From CAZAMP01 sp964486455 (GTDB lineage: Bacteria; Eisenbacteria; RBG-16-71-46; CAZAMP01): a stretch of DNA of 64,000 nucleotides. Position 1 is the stretch's first letter. Every line of letters begins with the position of its first letter. Location: NCBI GenBank assembly GCA_964486455.1, contig CAZAMP010000001.1, positions 62,001 through 126,000 on the forward strand. The letters are read 5' to 3'. The position numbers and the translations under genes were made by a program. The notes beneath the pieces were generated by a model that was given only the letters and a program-made list of their open reading frames with translations, did no database searches and was not told where the DNA came from. This document shows positions 18,764 to 27,771 of the stretch, piece after piece.

Positions 18764-19345
18764 CTACGAACGCGTCCACCGGCGCCGCAGTCGCCTGCCG
18801 GCCGCTGAGCCCGCCGACAACGCGAGCCCTAGACCCGAGAGAAGCAACGTTGCCGGCTCGGGAATCGGGTCCCGTGGCTGCCAGTGATTTGTGAGAAACA
18901 CCCAGGTCTCGCCAGACCAGCTGGCCCGAACCGTCTCGACAGTGCCATGGTTAAGAAGAGCCGCGAAATCGAACCTGAGCGGTTCCTGCGTTTCGCCTGC
19001 GAAGTGAACGTCGAATTCGATCCCGGTCCCCGGATCGATGACATCACCCGATGCGCCCGCCCACGATTGTTCAAACGGGGCGTAGAGCGCCCACGACGGA
19101 TCACTGAAGTTCATCATGACCGGATCGTCGAACGGACCGCCGGAGACGAGTTGAACCTGGATCTCGTCGGCCATCACATTGGAAAGAACGAACCGCTGTG
19201 ACCAGCTCCCGACGGGCACCGGCTCACCGATCGAGATGAATGACGCGTGCGACGTGGCGGCGACCATCGAGAGCAGGGCGCCGGCCAGCAGAACGGGCCA
19301 GAGGCGTCGCCGTCGATTTGCAGTGATTTCAAGGTGCGATCTCAC
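18764..19345 (-). CDS. PEP-CTERM sorting-domain exported protein
   Basis: 193 residues from a GTG at 19345 with GGGAGG five bases upstream. A signal peptide (Arg-rich n-region, hydrophobic core, cut near SHA-SF) precedes a beta-rich domain of about 115 residues. The C-terminus is a textbook PEP-CTERM: IPEPATLLLSGLGLALS then an Arg-rich tail. Such proteins are processed and exported by exosortase (EpsH/XrtA), often in exopolysaccharide producers. No exosortase gene lies in this window. The body of the protein is not assigned to a family. Confidence 0.88.
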   Translation of the reverse strand: MRSHLEITANRRRRLWPVLLAGALLSMVAATSHASFISIGEPVPVGSWSQRFVLSNVMADEIQVQLVSGGPFDDPVMMNFSDPSWALYAPFEQSWAGASGDVIDPGTGIEFDVHFAGETQEPLRFDFAALLNHGTVETVRASWSGETWVFLTNHWQPRDPIPEPATLLLSGLGLALSAGSAAGRRLRRRWTRS

Positions 19346-19739
19346 GTTGCCTCCCTTGCGAACAGCAGAAAGCGCGCGGTGCTTCAGACAATGAGGGTCG
19401 CAGCCGCGAGACCCGATGGCGACCCGCTTCGGCGGACAAAACAACCGCTAGACAAAACAAATCGGAAACGATACATATTGATTCTACAATCTTACTTACA
19501 GACAGTCAACAACACGCTACATTCCGCTGCTATTTCATTATAGTTCAGTGAGATATACTGATTCCGATGTCTCTCAGTTATGGAAAGAATATGTGTCATT
19601 ACTGATCAGTTGTGCAGGAGCATCACTCTGGCGAGCCGTTCCGACTCGTTGCAATCGTCTTCGAAGCAACCCAACGAGCGCCAAGAGAGCGAGTCGACTC
19701 GTCATGGTAGACTGCCGCACTGAAACCGAGGAGTGGAGC
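19346..19739. other. 394-bp divergent intergenic region, AT-rich core
   Basis: It separates the PEP-CTERM gene (minus) from the BtuF-like gene (plus). Bases 19445-19560 are the most AT-rich stretch noticed. It holds a 10-bp direct repeat (19435-19444 and 19451-19460) and a TATACT at 19554-19559 that could be a plus-strand -10. No cobalamin riboswitch features were seen. Confidence 0.5.
19435..19460. repeat. 10-bp direct repeat, candidate operator
   Basis: GACAAAACAA occurs at 19435-19444 and again at 19451-19460, a 16-base period, about 90 bases upstream of the PEP-CTERM start codon. Tandem identical boxes near a promoter can be a regulator site; no protein can be named. Confidence 0.45.
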
Positions 19740-20519
19740 GTGGCGCCGGTCAAAGACAGCCGTGGAATCGAGTTTCCCGAAGCCCGAAGAAACCGAATCG
19801 TCTCTCTCGTGCCGAGCTTGACGGAGACGTTGTTCGCAATCGGGCTGGCCGATGCTGTGGCGGGCCGAACGGATTGGTGCATTCATCCCGCGCCGGCAGT
19901 CTCCGCGATCGCGAGCGTGGGCGGAACGAAAACGGTCCGTTTGGACGCGATCATCGCGCTCGAACCCGATCTCGTGATCGCCAATCGTGAAGAGAACCGA
20001 AAGGAAACCGTGGCCCAGATCGAATCGCACGTTCCCGTGTTCGTGACGTATCCGAGAAGCGTGCGGGAGGCGGCATCAGTGTGCCACGACCTGGGCCGGC
20101 TTCTCAAAGCACCGAGGGGACTGGAGCTGGCGACGGAGATCCAAAGCGCCGCGACGTCGGCCGCGCCGCCACGATCGTCGGTCTCGCATCGCGCTCTCAC
20201 ACTCGTGTGGCGCGACCCGTTCATCGCCGCGGGCCCGGACACCTACGTCTCGGACGTCCTCGCGTGCATTGGCTTCGAGAACGTGCTGACCGATACGCGG
20301 GTCCGCTACCCGCGCATCTCCGAAGACGAGATCCGCCGGCTGGCGCCGACCCTCATCCTCCTTCCCGATGAACCGTATCGGTTCACGGAGGCGGATGCGA
20401 AGGAGCTCGAGGCCGCAATCGGAGTACGTGGCATCGTGTTCGACGGGACGCTCACGAGCTGGTTCGGTGCGCGCACGCGTCTGGCTCTCTCGCGCTTGCC
20501 CGCCATTCTCTCCAGCTAG
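19740..20519 (+). CDS. BtuF-like helical-backbone metal/cobalamin receptor protein
   Basis: 259 residues from a GTG at 19740 with GAGGAG six bases upstream. The sequence follows the TroA/BtuF fold: RIVSLVPSLTETLFAIGL, VAGRTDWCIHP, then VGGTKTVRLDAIIALEPDLV and the long backbone helix. These proteins normally deliver cobalamin or ferric siderophore to an ABC importer in the periplasm. With this start there is no signal peptide, and no permease or ATPase gene is adjacent. A start further upstream (19704 or 19548) also fails to give a clear signal. The 3' end overlaps the convergent rluB-like gene by 4 bp. Confidence 0.78.
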   Translation: MAPVKDSRGIEFPEARRNRIVSLVPSLTETLFAIGLADAVAGRTDWCIHPAPAVSAIASVGGTKTVRLDAIIALEPDLVIANREENRKETVAQIESHVPVFVTYPRSVREAASVCHDLGRLLKAPRGLELATEIQSAATSAAPPRSSVSHRALTLVWRDPFIAAGPDTYVSDVLACIGFENVLTDTRVRYPRISEDEIRRLAPTLILLPDEPYRFTEADAKELEAAIGVRGIVFDGTLTSWFGARTRLALSRLPAILSS

Positions 20520-21250
20520 AAATCTCCGAGCCCGATCGCGCGACGGAGCTTTCGGACCTCGAACGTCGACAGCTCCCGGGTGTTTCCGATGTCGAGGTCG
20601 CCCAACCCTAGCGGCCCGATCGCCTCTCGATGAAGCTCACGCACGGGATGTCCGACTGCCTGGCACATGCGTCGGATCTGTCGCTTCCGCCCCTCGCCAA
20701 GAGAGAGCCGGACGACGCTCTCATGACCATCGGACGCGACACACGAAACGGAGAGCGCGTGTGCGGGACGATCGTCCAAATCGATCCCATCGACGAGTCG
20801 GCGCATCGCTCGCGATCCGATCTCTCCGGTCACGAGCGCCAAGTACTTCTTCTCGAGGCTGAAGCTCGGGTGCATGACGCGGTACGCGAGCTTTCCGTCA
20901 TCGGTGAGCAACACCAAGCCCGTGGTGTCCGCATCCAGCCGTCCGGCCGGATAGAGGCGCACACCACCCGGCGGGCAGTAGTCGGTCAGGGTCGGCCGAC
21001 CGCGAGGGTCGCTCAGCGTGGAGAGAACGCCGGTCGGCTTGTTGAGCACGTAGTAGCGACGGGTCGTGTCGGGCGCGACCGGCCGACCGTCAAGTTCCAC
21101 CATGTCCCTCGACGTGTCGATGATCTTCGCCGGCGTCGTCACGACCTCGCCGTTGACCCGAACGCGGCCGTCTCCGATGATCACTTCACACTTGCGTCTC
21201 GAGGCAATACCGCTCAGTGCCAGAAAGCGATTCAGCCGAATCCTCGACAC
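20516..21250 (-). CDS. RsuA/RluB-family pseudouridine synthase
   Basis: 244 residues from a GTG with GGGGAGAGG upstream. An N-terminal S4 RNA-binding domain (RLNRFLALSGIASRRKCE) precedes the synthase domain. The catalytic Asp lies in GRLDADTTGLVLLT near residue 103, and the RQIRRMCQAVGHPV motif is present. It isomerises a uridine in 23S (RluB-like) or 16S (RsuA-like) rRNA; I favour RluB because such genes accompany scpAB in many genomes, but here they are 10 kb apart. Confidence 0.88.
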   Translation of the reverse strand: MSRIRLNRFLALSGIASRRKCEVIIGDGRVRVNGEVVTTPAKIIDTSRDMVELDGRPVAPDTTRRYYVLNKPTGVLSTLSDPRGRPTLTDYCPPGGVRLYPAGRLDADTTGLVLLTDDGKLAYRVMHPSFSLEKKYLALVTGEIGSRAMRRLVDGIDLDDRPAHALSVSCVASDGHESVVRLSLGEGRKRQIRRMCQAVGHPVRELHREAIGPLGLGDLDIGNTRELSTFEVRKLRRAIGLGDF

Positions 21251-21338
21251 AGCCTCTCCCCTTCTCTCAGCGCGTTGACCCGTCTACACGTGGGTGTTAG
21301 CGTCGCCATCCACCCGCCGGTCAATCGGAGAACAGTAC

Positions 21339-23063
21339 ATGCACCGAAAAGACGTCGCCGTCCGATTCTACGAAATCAGCACACTTCTCGATCTCTCGGG
21401 CGCCGACTCATTCCGGATCCGATCTTACCAGAACGTCGCGCGAATGCTCGAGAGCACCGACGTCGATCTCGAGGCGCTCACGGCCGAAGAACGTCTGACC
21501 GAGCTCAAGGGCGTCGGCAAGGCGATGGCGGAAAAGATCGCCACGCTGGTGACGACGGGAGCCCTGCCCTATCTCGAGGACCTCCGTGACCGTGTACCGT
21601 CGGGACTCGTCGAGATGCTGCGCCTGCCGGATCTCGGTCCCAAGAAGGTCAAGCAGATCCATGTCGAGCTAGGAATCGAGGCCCTGGACACGCTCGAGCG
21701 AGCGGCCCGGGACGGGAATCTCAGACGCCTATCCGGCTTCGGGGCAAAGACCGAGGAGAACCTGCTCAAGGGACTCGAGCGGCTCCGCGAGCGCGCGGGG
21801 CGCTACCGACTGGACAAGGCGGACCGTTGGGTCGTTCTCGTTCTCGACGCACTCGCCACTACGGGAAACACACTTGCCTCCGCGGTCGGCGGCGTCCGCC
21901 GTCGCAGAGAAACCGTCAAGAGCGTCGATATCCTCGTCGGCGCGCACGACGCGACGGCCGGTTCGGCTTCTCTCAGTGAGATGGATGACGTGGCCGAGAT
22001 CCGTGTCCGAGATGACACGACGGCGAGCGTCGTGATGTCGGATGGCATCACGATCAACCTACACGTCGTATCGCCGAATCGGTACCCGCTCACGCTACTC
22101 CATCTTACCGGATCGGAAGCGCACACGACGGCGCTAGGGTCCCGCGCCCGAGAGCGCGGCTTCACGCTCGACGATCAAGAGCTTTCGGATGGGAAGAGCG
22201 CGATCGAGTGTGAGAGCGAGGCGGACGTCTACTCGCGCCTCGGTCTATCGGAGATCCCGCCCGAGCTTCGCGAGGGTCTCGGCGAGATCGAGGACCACGA
22301 GGGCGGGCGCTCCACGCCGCTGATCACGCTCTCCGACCTCCAGGGAATCCTCCATTTCCACACGACGCGAAGCGATGGCAAGAACACGCTGGCCGAGATG
22401 GTCGACGCCGCACGTGATGTCGGGGCGACCTACGTCGGGCTTGCCGACCACAGCCAAGCGGCGACCTACGCGAATGGGCTGACGCCCGATCGCGTCCTCG
22501 AGCAGTTCGCCGAAGCCGACGAGCTGAATCGCCTCCGCAACGACATTCGCGTTCTCAAGGGCATCGAGGTCGACATCTTGAGCGACGGCGCATTGGACTA
22601 CGACGACGCGTTGCTGGCGCGGTTCGATTTCGTGATCGCCTCGGTGCACTCGGCGATGAAGCTCCCGGAGGCCAAGATGATGGAGCGGATCGAGCGCGCG
22701 TTCCGCCACCCAGCTGTGAACATCTTCGGTCATCCGACGGGGCGCCTTCTCCTCAAGCGGGACGCGTATGCCGTGGACATGGATCGGGTCGCGCGGATGG
22801 CCGTCGACCATGGCGTGGCGCTCGAGATCAACGCCCACCCCCAACGCCTGGACACGGACTGGCGCGTGATTCGTCGGTCGCGCGAGCTCGGCGTTCGGTA
22901 CGTCATATGCCCCGACGCGCATGGCGTTCGCGACTACGACTATCTGCGGTATGGCGTGGACGTGGCCCGAAAGGGTGGGCTCGACAAGTCAGACGTCCTG
23001 AACACGCACGACGCGGACCGCTTCCTCGAACGTCTCCGCGCGCTCAAGAACCGCGCCTCCTGA
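21339..23063 (+). CDS. polX: PolX-type protein: degenerate family X polymerase domain plus intact PHP nuclease
   Basis: 574 residues from the ATG at 21339, matching the length of B. subtilis PolX (570). Domains: an 8-kDa region and two helix-hairpin-helix units (LKGVGKAMAEKI, LPDLGPKKVKQI, LSGFGAKTEENL), palm, then a C-terminal PHP domain. The palm catalytic triad is broken: the usual Asp-x-Asp is Ser195-Val-Asp197, and the third Asp is Asn240 (INLHVV). The usual Gly-Ser of the nucleotide site is Gly-Gly. PHP metal ligands look complete (HFHTTRSDG, ADHS, KGIEVDIL, SVHSAM, GHPTGRLL, EINAHP, CPDAH). It is probably a 3'-5' exonuclease or AP-site enzyme without polymerase activity (inference). 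Confidence 0.9.
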   Translation: MHRKDVAVRFYEISTLLDLSGADSFRIRSYQNVARMLESTDVDLEALTAEERLTELKGVGKAMAEKIATLVTTGALPYLEDLRDRVPSGLVEMLRLPDLGPKKVKQIHVELGIEALDTLERAARDGNLRRLSGFGAKTEENLLKGLERLRERAGRYRLDKADRWVVLVLDALATTGNTLASAVGGVRRRRETVKSVDILVGAHDATAGSASLSEMDDVAEIRVRDDTTASVVMSDGITINLHVVSPNRYPLTLLHLTGSEAHTTALGSRARERGFTLDDQELSDGKSAIECESEADVYSRLGLSEIPPELREGLGEIEDHEGGRSTPLITLSDLQGILHFHTTRSDGKNTLAEMVDAARDVGATYVGLADHSQAATYANGLTPDRVLEQFAEADELNRLRNDIRVLKGIEVDILSDGALDYDDALLARFDFVIASVHSAMKLPEAKMMERIERAFRHPAVNIFGHPTGRLLLKRDAYAVDMDRVARMAVDHGVALEINAHPQRLDTDWRVIRRSRELGVRYVICPDAHGVRDYDYLRYGVDVARKGGLDKSDVLNTHDADRFLERLRALKNRAS

Positions 23064-23096
23064 CCGGATCAGGCGGAGCCGGCGCGGCCCCTCGTC

Positions 23097-24221
23097 CTAC
23101 TCGCTCCCGATGCGCCGGATGACACGCTCCACGAGCTCGGCCGATCGCACCAGATTCGCGGGATCGACGTTGTCCGGAGAATCGCTCGGACGATGGACGT
23201 GCCGATACGTGCTTCCCAGGGTTCCGCTCGAAAGCGTCACGGCCGGGAGCCCACGCGCGGACGGCACGAAGCTATCGACGGCGGCGGGCAACGGCACCTG
23301 TCGGAGCTTCACCCCGAAGCCGAGCCGGGCGGCCTCTTCCCGGAGGAGCTCCACGAGTCTCGCGGCGGCCCGAATCGGACGGAGAAACGTGTGCCCGGTC
23401 ACGAGGAGTTGGCCGCCCCCGCCGATGGTGTCCAGATTGATGAAGAAGTCCTCTCCGACCCGCAAACCCGTTCGATGGCGCTCCACGAATCGGGTCGCGC
23501 CGACCAGCCCATCTTCCTCGGCACCCGTAACGAGGAACGTGACTTCGGCTCCTCCGAGCGGATGGCGATGAAGACGGCGGGCGACCTCGAGCAAGACGGC
23601 CAGGCCGCTGGCGTTGTCGAGCGCGCCCGGGGAGCGGTTGCCATACCCCGAAACGGCAAGTGCGATAAGAGCTCCCGCGGCGAGGAGCCCCAGAATCGCC
23701 GGGATCAGGCGCACGTCCGGAAGCAGGATCGCGAGACTGATCAATGCGACCATGAGCGATAGGGCGGCCGCCGCGAGGATCGCGCGCGCAGCGAACGAGA
23801 ACCTCTGACTCTTCGTATCAACGTGGGCAACGAGAAACACGCGCGGCCCACCGGTGGTCGGAGACCCCTTGGCCACGACGTTCGCCGATTGCGCGGAGCC
23901 GCTCCTCTGCCCGAACGTCGCGAATCGTCTCGTCACCCACAGTGCGGGAAGCAACAGCGCGACGGTCAGCAACACGAACGGGAGAGGGCGCGGCGAGAGG
24001 GCGGCCTTCACCAAGAGCAGCGCGCCGCCGATCAGAAGAACGGGAACCCCCCAGCGTAACGGCCGCGGGTCGAATCGGAAGTTCTCCACGGTAACGCCAT
24101 AGCCGAGCGTCTCCAAGCGCTCGACGATCATGTGACGGGCCCGACGCTCTCCATCGCTTCCCGTCGCGCGTGGAAAGGATAGCCACCTCACGTCGGCCAT
24201 CATCCTGGCTCTCATCGACAT
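23097..24221 (-). CDS. M28-family metallopeptidase with transmembrane segments
   Basis: 374 residues; ATG at 24221 with GAGGAG five bases upstream. The M28 zinc ligands can be placed: His in LVAHVDTKSQ, Asp in SPGALDNASGLA, Glu-Glu in VTGAEEDGLVGA, Asp in INLDTIGGG and His in YRHVHRPSDSPDNVD. Two hydrophobic segments (about residues 57-95) and another two or three (about 140-190) interrupt the catalytic domain, so it is membrane-embedded. It is probably an aminopeptidase acting at the cell surface; its substrate is unknown. It converges with polX. Confidence 0.85.
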   Translation of the reverse strand: MSMRARMMADVRWLSFPRATGSDGERRARHMIVERLETLGYGVTVENFRFDPRPLRWGVPVLLIGGALLLVKAALSPRPLPFVLLTVALLLPALWVTRRFATFGQRSGSAQSANVVAKGSPTTGGPRVFLVAHVDTKSQRFSFAARAILAAAALSLMVALISLAILLPDVRLIPAILGLLAAGALIALAVSGYGNRSPGALDNASGLAVLLEVARRLHRHPLGGAEVTFLVTGAEEDGLVGATRFVERHRTGLRVGEDFFINLDTIGGGGQLLVTGHTFLRPIRAAARLVELLREEAARLGFGVKLRQVPLPAAVDSFVPSARGLPAVTLSSGTLGSTYRHVHRPSDSPDNVDPANLVRSAELVERVIRRIGSE

Positions 24222-24254
24222 AGCGGCTCCTCACACAACCGTCCGTCTCGACCC

Positions 24255-24674
24255 TCACTCCCCCACGACCGTCACAACCAAGCTTCGCGATCGACCGCGA
24301 TTGTCGAAATCGACGAAGACGAGTTGTTGCCAGGTGCCAAGTGCCAGCCGCCCACCGGAAACCGGCACCGTCAACGACGGTCCGAGAAGCGCGGCACGGA
24401 CGTGGGAGTGACCGTTGCCATCTCCCCACCGTTGGTTGTGAAGATAAGGCCGGTCGGACGGCACGATCAACTCGAACACGTTTTCGAGATCTTGAATGAC
24501 CCCGTCCTCGAATTCAATGGTCGTCAATCCTCCGGTTGATCCCGGCACGAACAGATTCACGAGCCCATCAGTAACCCCGGAAGCGTCGACTTCCCTCTGC
24601 AACTCACCGGTCACATCGAGGACATGGTGATGACCACGTGTCTCGAATCGCAGTTCCGATCGAAAGAATGGCAC
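24255..24674 (-). CDS. YjbQ/UPF0047 family protein
   Basis: 139 residues from a GTG at 24674 with AGGAGGAG four bases upstream. A longer frame to 25073 reads through pcnB and is rejected. The signature is clear: DGNGHSHVRAALLGPSLTVP and LALGTWQQLVFVDFDNRGR. E. coli YjbQ has weak thiamine-phosphate synthase activity, and the true role is uncertain. The usual catalytic HTSA/HTTA segment appears as GSTGGLT, a departure from many homologues. It follows pcnB by 70 bases. Confidence 0.88.
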   Translation of the reverse strand: MPFFRSELRFETRGHHHVLDVTGELQREVDASGVTDGLVNLFVPGSTGGLTTIEFEDGVIQDLENVFELIVPSDRPYLHNQRWGDGNGHSHVRAALLGPSLTVPVSGGRLALGTWQQLVFVDFDNRGRSRSLVVTVVGE

Positions 24675-24744
24675 GATCTCCTCCTGGGGTTGTGGGATCG
24701 TTTGCGTCGAGTCTGCTCGCGTCCGTGGGCGACGATGAGAAGCG

Positions 24745-26025
24745 TCAGTCGGCCTTCCGCCGTTTGGCCCGCCGACGCCGACGGCGTGAGCGCCGTGATC
24801 TCGACCCGGCAGGTTTCCGGACCATTCCGGCGATGCGCTCCTGCGCCCATCCTTCGCTCTCGAGAACGACTCGGAAGTAGGCCCAAGTCTCGGGGAAATA
24901 GCTCTTGGCCTGCAGGCCCGGAGGGATGCGTCCGTCGCGAAGCGCGCGTCGAATGCGTCGTCCGGCGAGCAGAATATGGAAGCAGCGCTCGGTATCGCGG
25001 CGCGATGCGCCGAGATCCGCCAACATGGGTAGCAGGGTGTCGCGAACGACACGTCCGATGTCGGGTTTGCCACCGCGGGGAGAGCCTCCCTCCACCTCGC
25101 GAATCGCTTTCAACACCGGCATGGCGAGCAGGAGGGACAGCGTCACGGCATTGGAGGGGATTTCTTCCTCGCGGCAGACTCGATCCAAAGCCTCGAATCG
25201 CGTCCAGAACTGCTCGACTTCATCGGTGTCTTCCGCCTCGACGACCGAGAGATAGTCATCAACCCCGGGGGCGAGCAATCGAAGAAGGCCCGTCTCACGC
25301 AACATCCGAAGCGAGCGGATGGCCGCCCCCCCGCGCAGCTCGCGGAGGAACTCCTCCAACACTCGTGCCGGCGCGCAGTTTCGTATGAGCCCGCAAAGTT
25401 CGCAGATCGCGTCAAACGTTCGCTGATCCACCCGGAACCTCGTCCGGGCCGCGTGCCGGATTGCCCGGATCATTCGCACCGGATCTTCTCTAAAACGCAC
25501 GTAAGGATCACCGATCGTGCGAATGACCCTGCTATCCAGGTCCTCCAAGCCACCGACGTAGTCGATGACCGAGAACGACGAGATGTCATAGAAGAGACCG
25601 TTGATCGTCAGGTCGCGCCGCCATGCGTCTTCCGACGGGTCTCCCCACGTGTCATCCCGCATCTTGGGATCCATGTCGTTCCCATTGGCCGTGTTGCGCC
25701 GAAAGGTGGAGACCTCCACCAGCTTCCCGCCCTGGAAATAGATGTGAACGATCGGAAAGCGGCGACCAATGATGCGACTGTTTCTGAAGAGGCGACGAAT
25801 TCGTGACGGCGTGGCATCGGTGCCGACATCGAAGTCCTTGGGCTTCACACCGAGGAGGATGTCTCGAACTCCCCCCCCGACGAGATACGCAAGGTGATGG
25901 TTGCGGTGAAGCCGATACATGACCTTGAGCGCGTCTGAATCAATGAAGCGTCTCGAGATCTGATGATCGGATCGAGGCACCACCCGGACCTGGAGGGGTT
26001 TATCCCCCTCATTGGGTGCGTTCAT
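24745..26025 (-). CDS. pcnB: poly(A) polymerase / CCA-adding family nucleotidyltransferase (PcnB-like)
   Basis: 426 residues. The class II nucleotidyltransferase head is typical: AYLVGGGVRDILLGVKPKDF with the DVGTDATP block carrying the metal-binding Asp pair, then RRDLTINGLFYD and DPVRMIRAIR. PcnB adds 3' poly(A) tails that speed RNA decay. The C-terminus is a strongly basic Arg/Lys tail of about 25 residues, common in PcnB and absent from CCA enzymes. A CCA-adding role is less likely because both tRNA genes here encode CCA. Confidence 0.87.
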   Translation of the reverse strand: MNAPNEGDKPLQVRVVPRSDHQISRRFIDSDALKVMYRLHRNHHLAYLVGGGVRDILLGVKPKDFDVGTDATPSRIRRLFRNSRIIGRRFPIVHIYFQGGKLVEVSTFRRNTANGNDMDPKMRDDTWGDPSEDAWRRDLTINGLFYDISSFSVIDYVGGLEDLDSRVIRTIGDPYVRFREDPVRMIRAIRHAARTRFRVDQRTFDAICELCGLIRNCAPARVLEEFLRELRGGAAIRSLRMLRETGLLRLLAPGVDDYLSVVEAEDTDEVEQFWTRFEALDRVCREEEIPSNAVTLSLLLAMPVLKAIREVEGGSPRGGKPDIGRVVRDTLLPMLADLGASRRDTERCFHILLAGRRIRRALRDGRIPPGLQAKSYFPETWAYFRVVLESEGWAQERIAGMVRKPAGSRSRRSRRRRRRAKRRKAD

Positions 26026-26101
26026 CCTTCGGAGAAACCTCTACGTCATTGCAAGGTTGATGATTAAGAGCACCGAAGTGTACCCGCGCCGCCGCGAGGC
26101 A

Positions 26102-26899
26102 TCAAGGAGCAAACCAGACGACCGTGCCGCTTCGGACGGCGGTCAAGCCGTCCAACGTGTCCACGAGGAGCGCGCCCGTTGGATCGATCCCGCGGGCTTC
26201 CCCCTCGTGCCGCCTGCCCGGCGACTCCTCGATGATCACGCGTCGCCCTCGCAGCGCGTCGCGCTTTGCAAAGGCCTCGACCAGCTCCTCAGTGGGACGC
26301 GTGTCCAGCCGGGTAACACCGTCGACGACCGCGGTCAGGATGGAAACCAGCAGCTCCTCACGATCGCAGTTGCGGACGCCCTCCAGTCGCAGCGACGTGG
26401 CCCTGCCCATGAGCGCGGCCGGAAAGCCGTCCTCAGCCAGGAAGATATTGATCCCGACGCCGACCACCGCCCACGACACCCTATCGCCGAGCGTTGACGA
26501 CTCCACCAGGATCCCTCCGAGCTTCCGCCCCGAGCACACAAGGTCATTCGGCCACTTGACGCCGATCCGAACTCGTTGGAGCCGCTCGACGACCTCGGAG
26601 ATGGCCAGGCCGGACGCGATCGGGATCAGACCGAGCTTTTCCGGTGACAGGTTAGGCCGGAGGACAATCGAAGCCCATATTCCCATTCCGGCGGGCGAAT
26701 ACCATGAACGCCCCCCTTGACCGCGCCCCTCGGATTGCCGATCCGCCACGACCAGCGCGAGCATCTTCCCGTCGGCCGCGATCTCGCGCGCCATGCGGTT
26801 GGTGGAATCGATGCTGTCGAAGAGCAGGAGCGAGCCTTCGTCGAGACGCCCGTCGGCCAGACCGATCAAGCGCTCATACGAATACGGCGGACATTTCAT
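26102..26899 (-). CDS. birA: biotin--[acetyl-CoA-carboxylase] ligase (short form)
   Basis: 265 residues. It makes biotinyl-AMP and biotinylates AccB. The biotin-binding loop reads GRGQGGRSWYSPAG (usual GRGRxGR has Arg at the fourth position; here Gln), followed by KWPNDL and GILVES. The N-terminal DNA-binding helix-turn-helix of E. coli BirA is absent, so it should not be a repressor. The start overlaps the nadC stop by 4 bases (ATGA). Confidence 0.93.
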   Translation of the reverse strand: MKCPPYSYERLIGLADGRLDEGSLLLFDSIDSTNRMAREIAADGKMLALVVADRQSEGRGQGGRSWYSPAGMGIWASIVLRPNLSPEKLGLIPIASGLAISEVVERLQRVRIGVKWPNDLVCSGRKLGGILVESSTLGDRVSWAVVGVGINIFLAEDGFPAALMGRATSLRLEGVRNCDREELLVSILTAVVDGVTRLDTRPTEELVEAFAKRDALRGRRVIIEESPGRRHEGEARGIDPTGALLVDTLDGLTAVRSGTVVWFAP

Positions 26900-27771
26900 C
26901 GCAGATCCAGCAGCATCGAGAGATCGAGCGCGGGGGCCGAGTGGGTCAGCGCGCCGACGGAAAGGCGATCGGCGCCCGCTTCAGCGAAGCTCCGGACGGT
27001 ATCGAGCCTCAGGCCGCCCGACACCTCGATCTCCACGCGTCTACCCATCGCGTCAAGCATCTTCCTCGCGGCCCGGACGTCGTCGGGTTGGAAGTTGTCG
27101 AGCAGGAGCGCCCGTGCCCCCGCGTCCACGCCTTCCCTGACCTCTTCGAGCGTCCGAACTTCCAGGCGCAATGTCAGGTCCGGCGCGCGCGCGATCGCTG
27201 ATCGAACGGCCGGGGCCACGCCACCGGCTGCGGCGATGTGGTTCTCTTTCAGCAGGAGCTCATCATCGAGACGCATTCGGTGATTCGTCCCACCGCCACA
27301 GCGCACCGCGTATTTCTGGAGCACACGAAAGCCGGGGATCGTCTTCCGCGTATCGAGGATTTTGGCGCCCGTCCCGTCGATGGCCTCGACGTAGCGGGCC
27401 GTAAGCGTCGCGACCCCCGAAAGAAGCGTCAGGAAGTTGAGCGCCGAACGCTCCCCCGTCAGAAGCGCTTCGAATGCGCCCTCGAGCGCGGCGATCTCGT
27501 CTCCCGGCTGGACCGGGTCACCGTCGGCCCGCGCGTAGTCGATCACGATTCCCGGATCGAGCCTGTGGTAGACCGACGACAGAATGGCCAAGCCCGCCAA
27601 TCGGCCCGGCGCCTTCGCGATGATCCGCCCGCCCCCCACGGCGCCCGACGGAACACATGCCCGTGTCGTGGCGTCTCCCTTGCCGACATCCTCGGCGAGC
27701 GCGGCCTCGACGATCGGGGCCAGCTCGTCCTCATCCGGCCAACCGCGGGCGGATGGATTCTCCGGGTTCAC
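26896..27771 (-). CDS. nadC: nicotinate-nucleotide pyrophosphorylase (carboxylating)
   Basis: 291 residues. NadC converts quinolinate and PRPP to NaMN in NAD synthesis. Markers: EDVGKGDATT near the start, ERSALNFLTLLSGVAT, ILDTRKTIPGFRVLQKYAV, GGGTNHRMRLDD and the LLLDNF segment. Length is normal. It overlaps the uvrB stop by 4 bases and birA by 4 bases, so uvrB-nadC-birA are coupled. nadA and nadB are not in the window. Confidence 0.95.
   Translation of the reverse strand: MNPENPSARGWPDEDELAPIVEAALAEDVGKGDATTRACVPSGAVGGGRIIAKAPGRLAGLAILSSVYHRLDPGIVIDYARADGDPVQPGDEIAALEGAFEALLTGERSALNFLTLLSGVATLTARYVEAIDGTGAKILDTRKTIPGFRVLQKYAVRCGGGTNHRMRLDDELLLKENHIAAAGGVAPAVRSAIARAPDLTLRLEVRTLEEVREGVDAGARALLLDNFQPDDVRAARKMLDAMGRRVEIEVSGGLRLDTVRSFAEAGADRLSVGALTHSAPALDLSMLLDLR

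Noticed and set aside
19346..19739. Cobalamin riboswitch before the BtuF-like gene
   Set aside because: No B12-box-like sequence (GCCACTG) or compatible fold was seen.
24675..25073. 133-residue N-terminal extension of YjbQ
   Set aside because: It overlaps pcnB in another frame; a strong ribosome site precedes the GTG at 24674.
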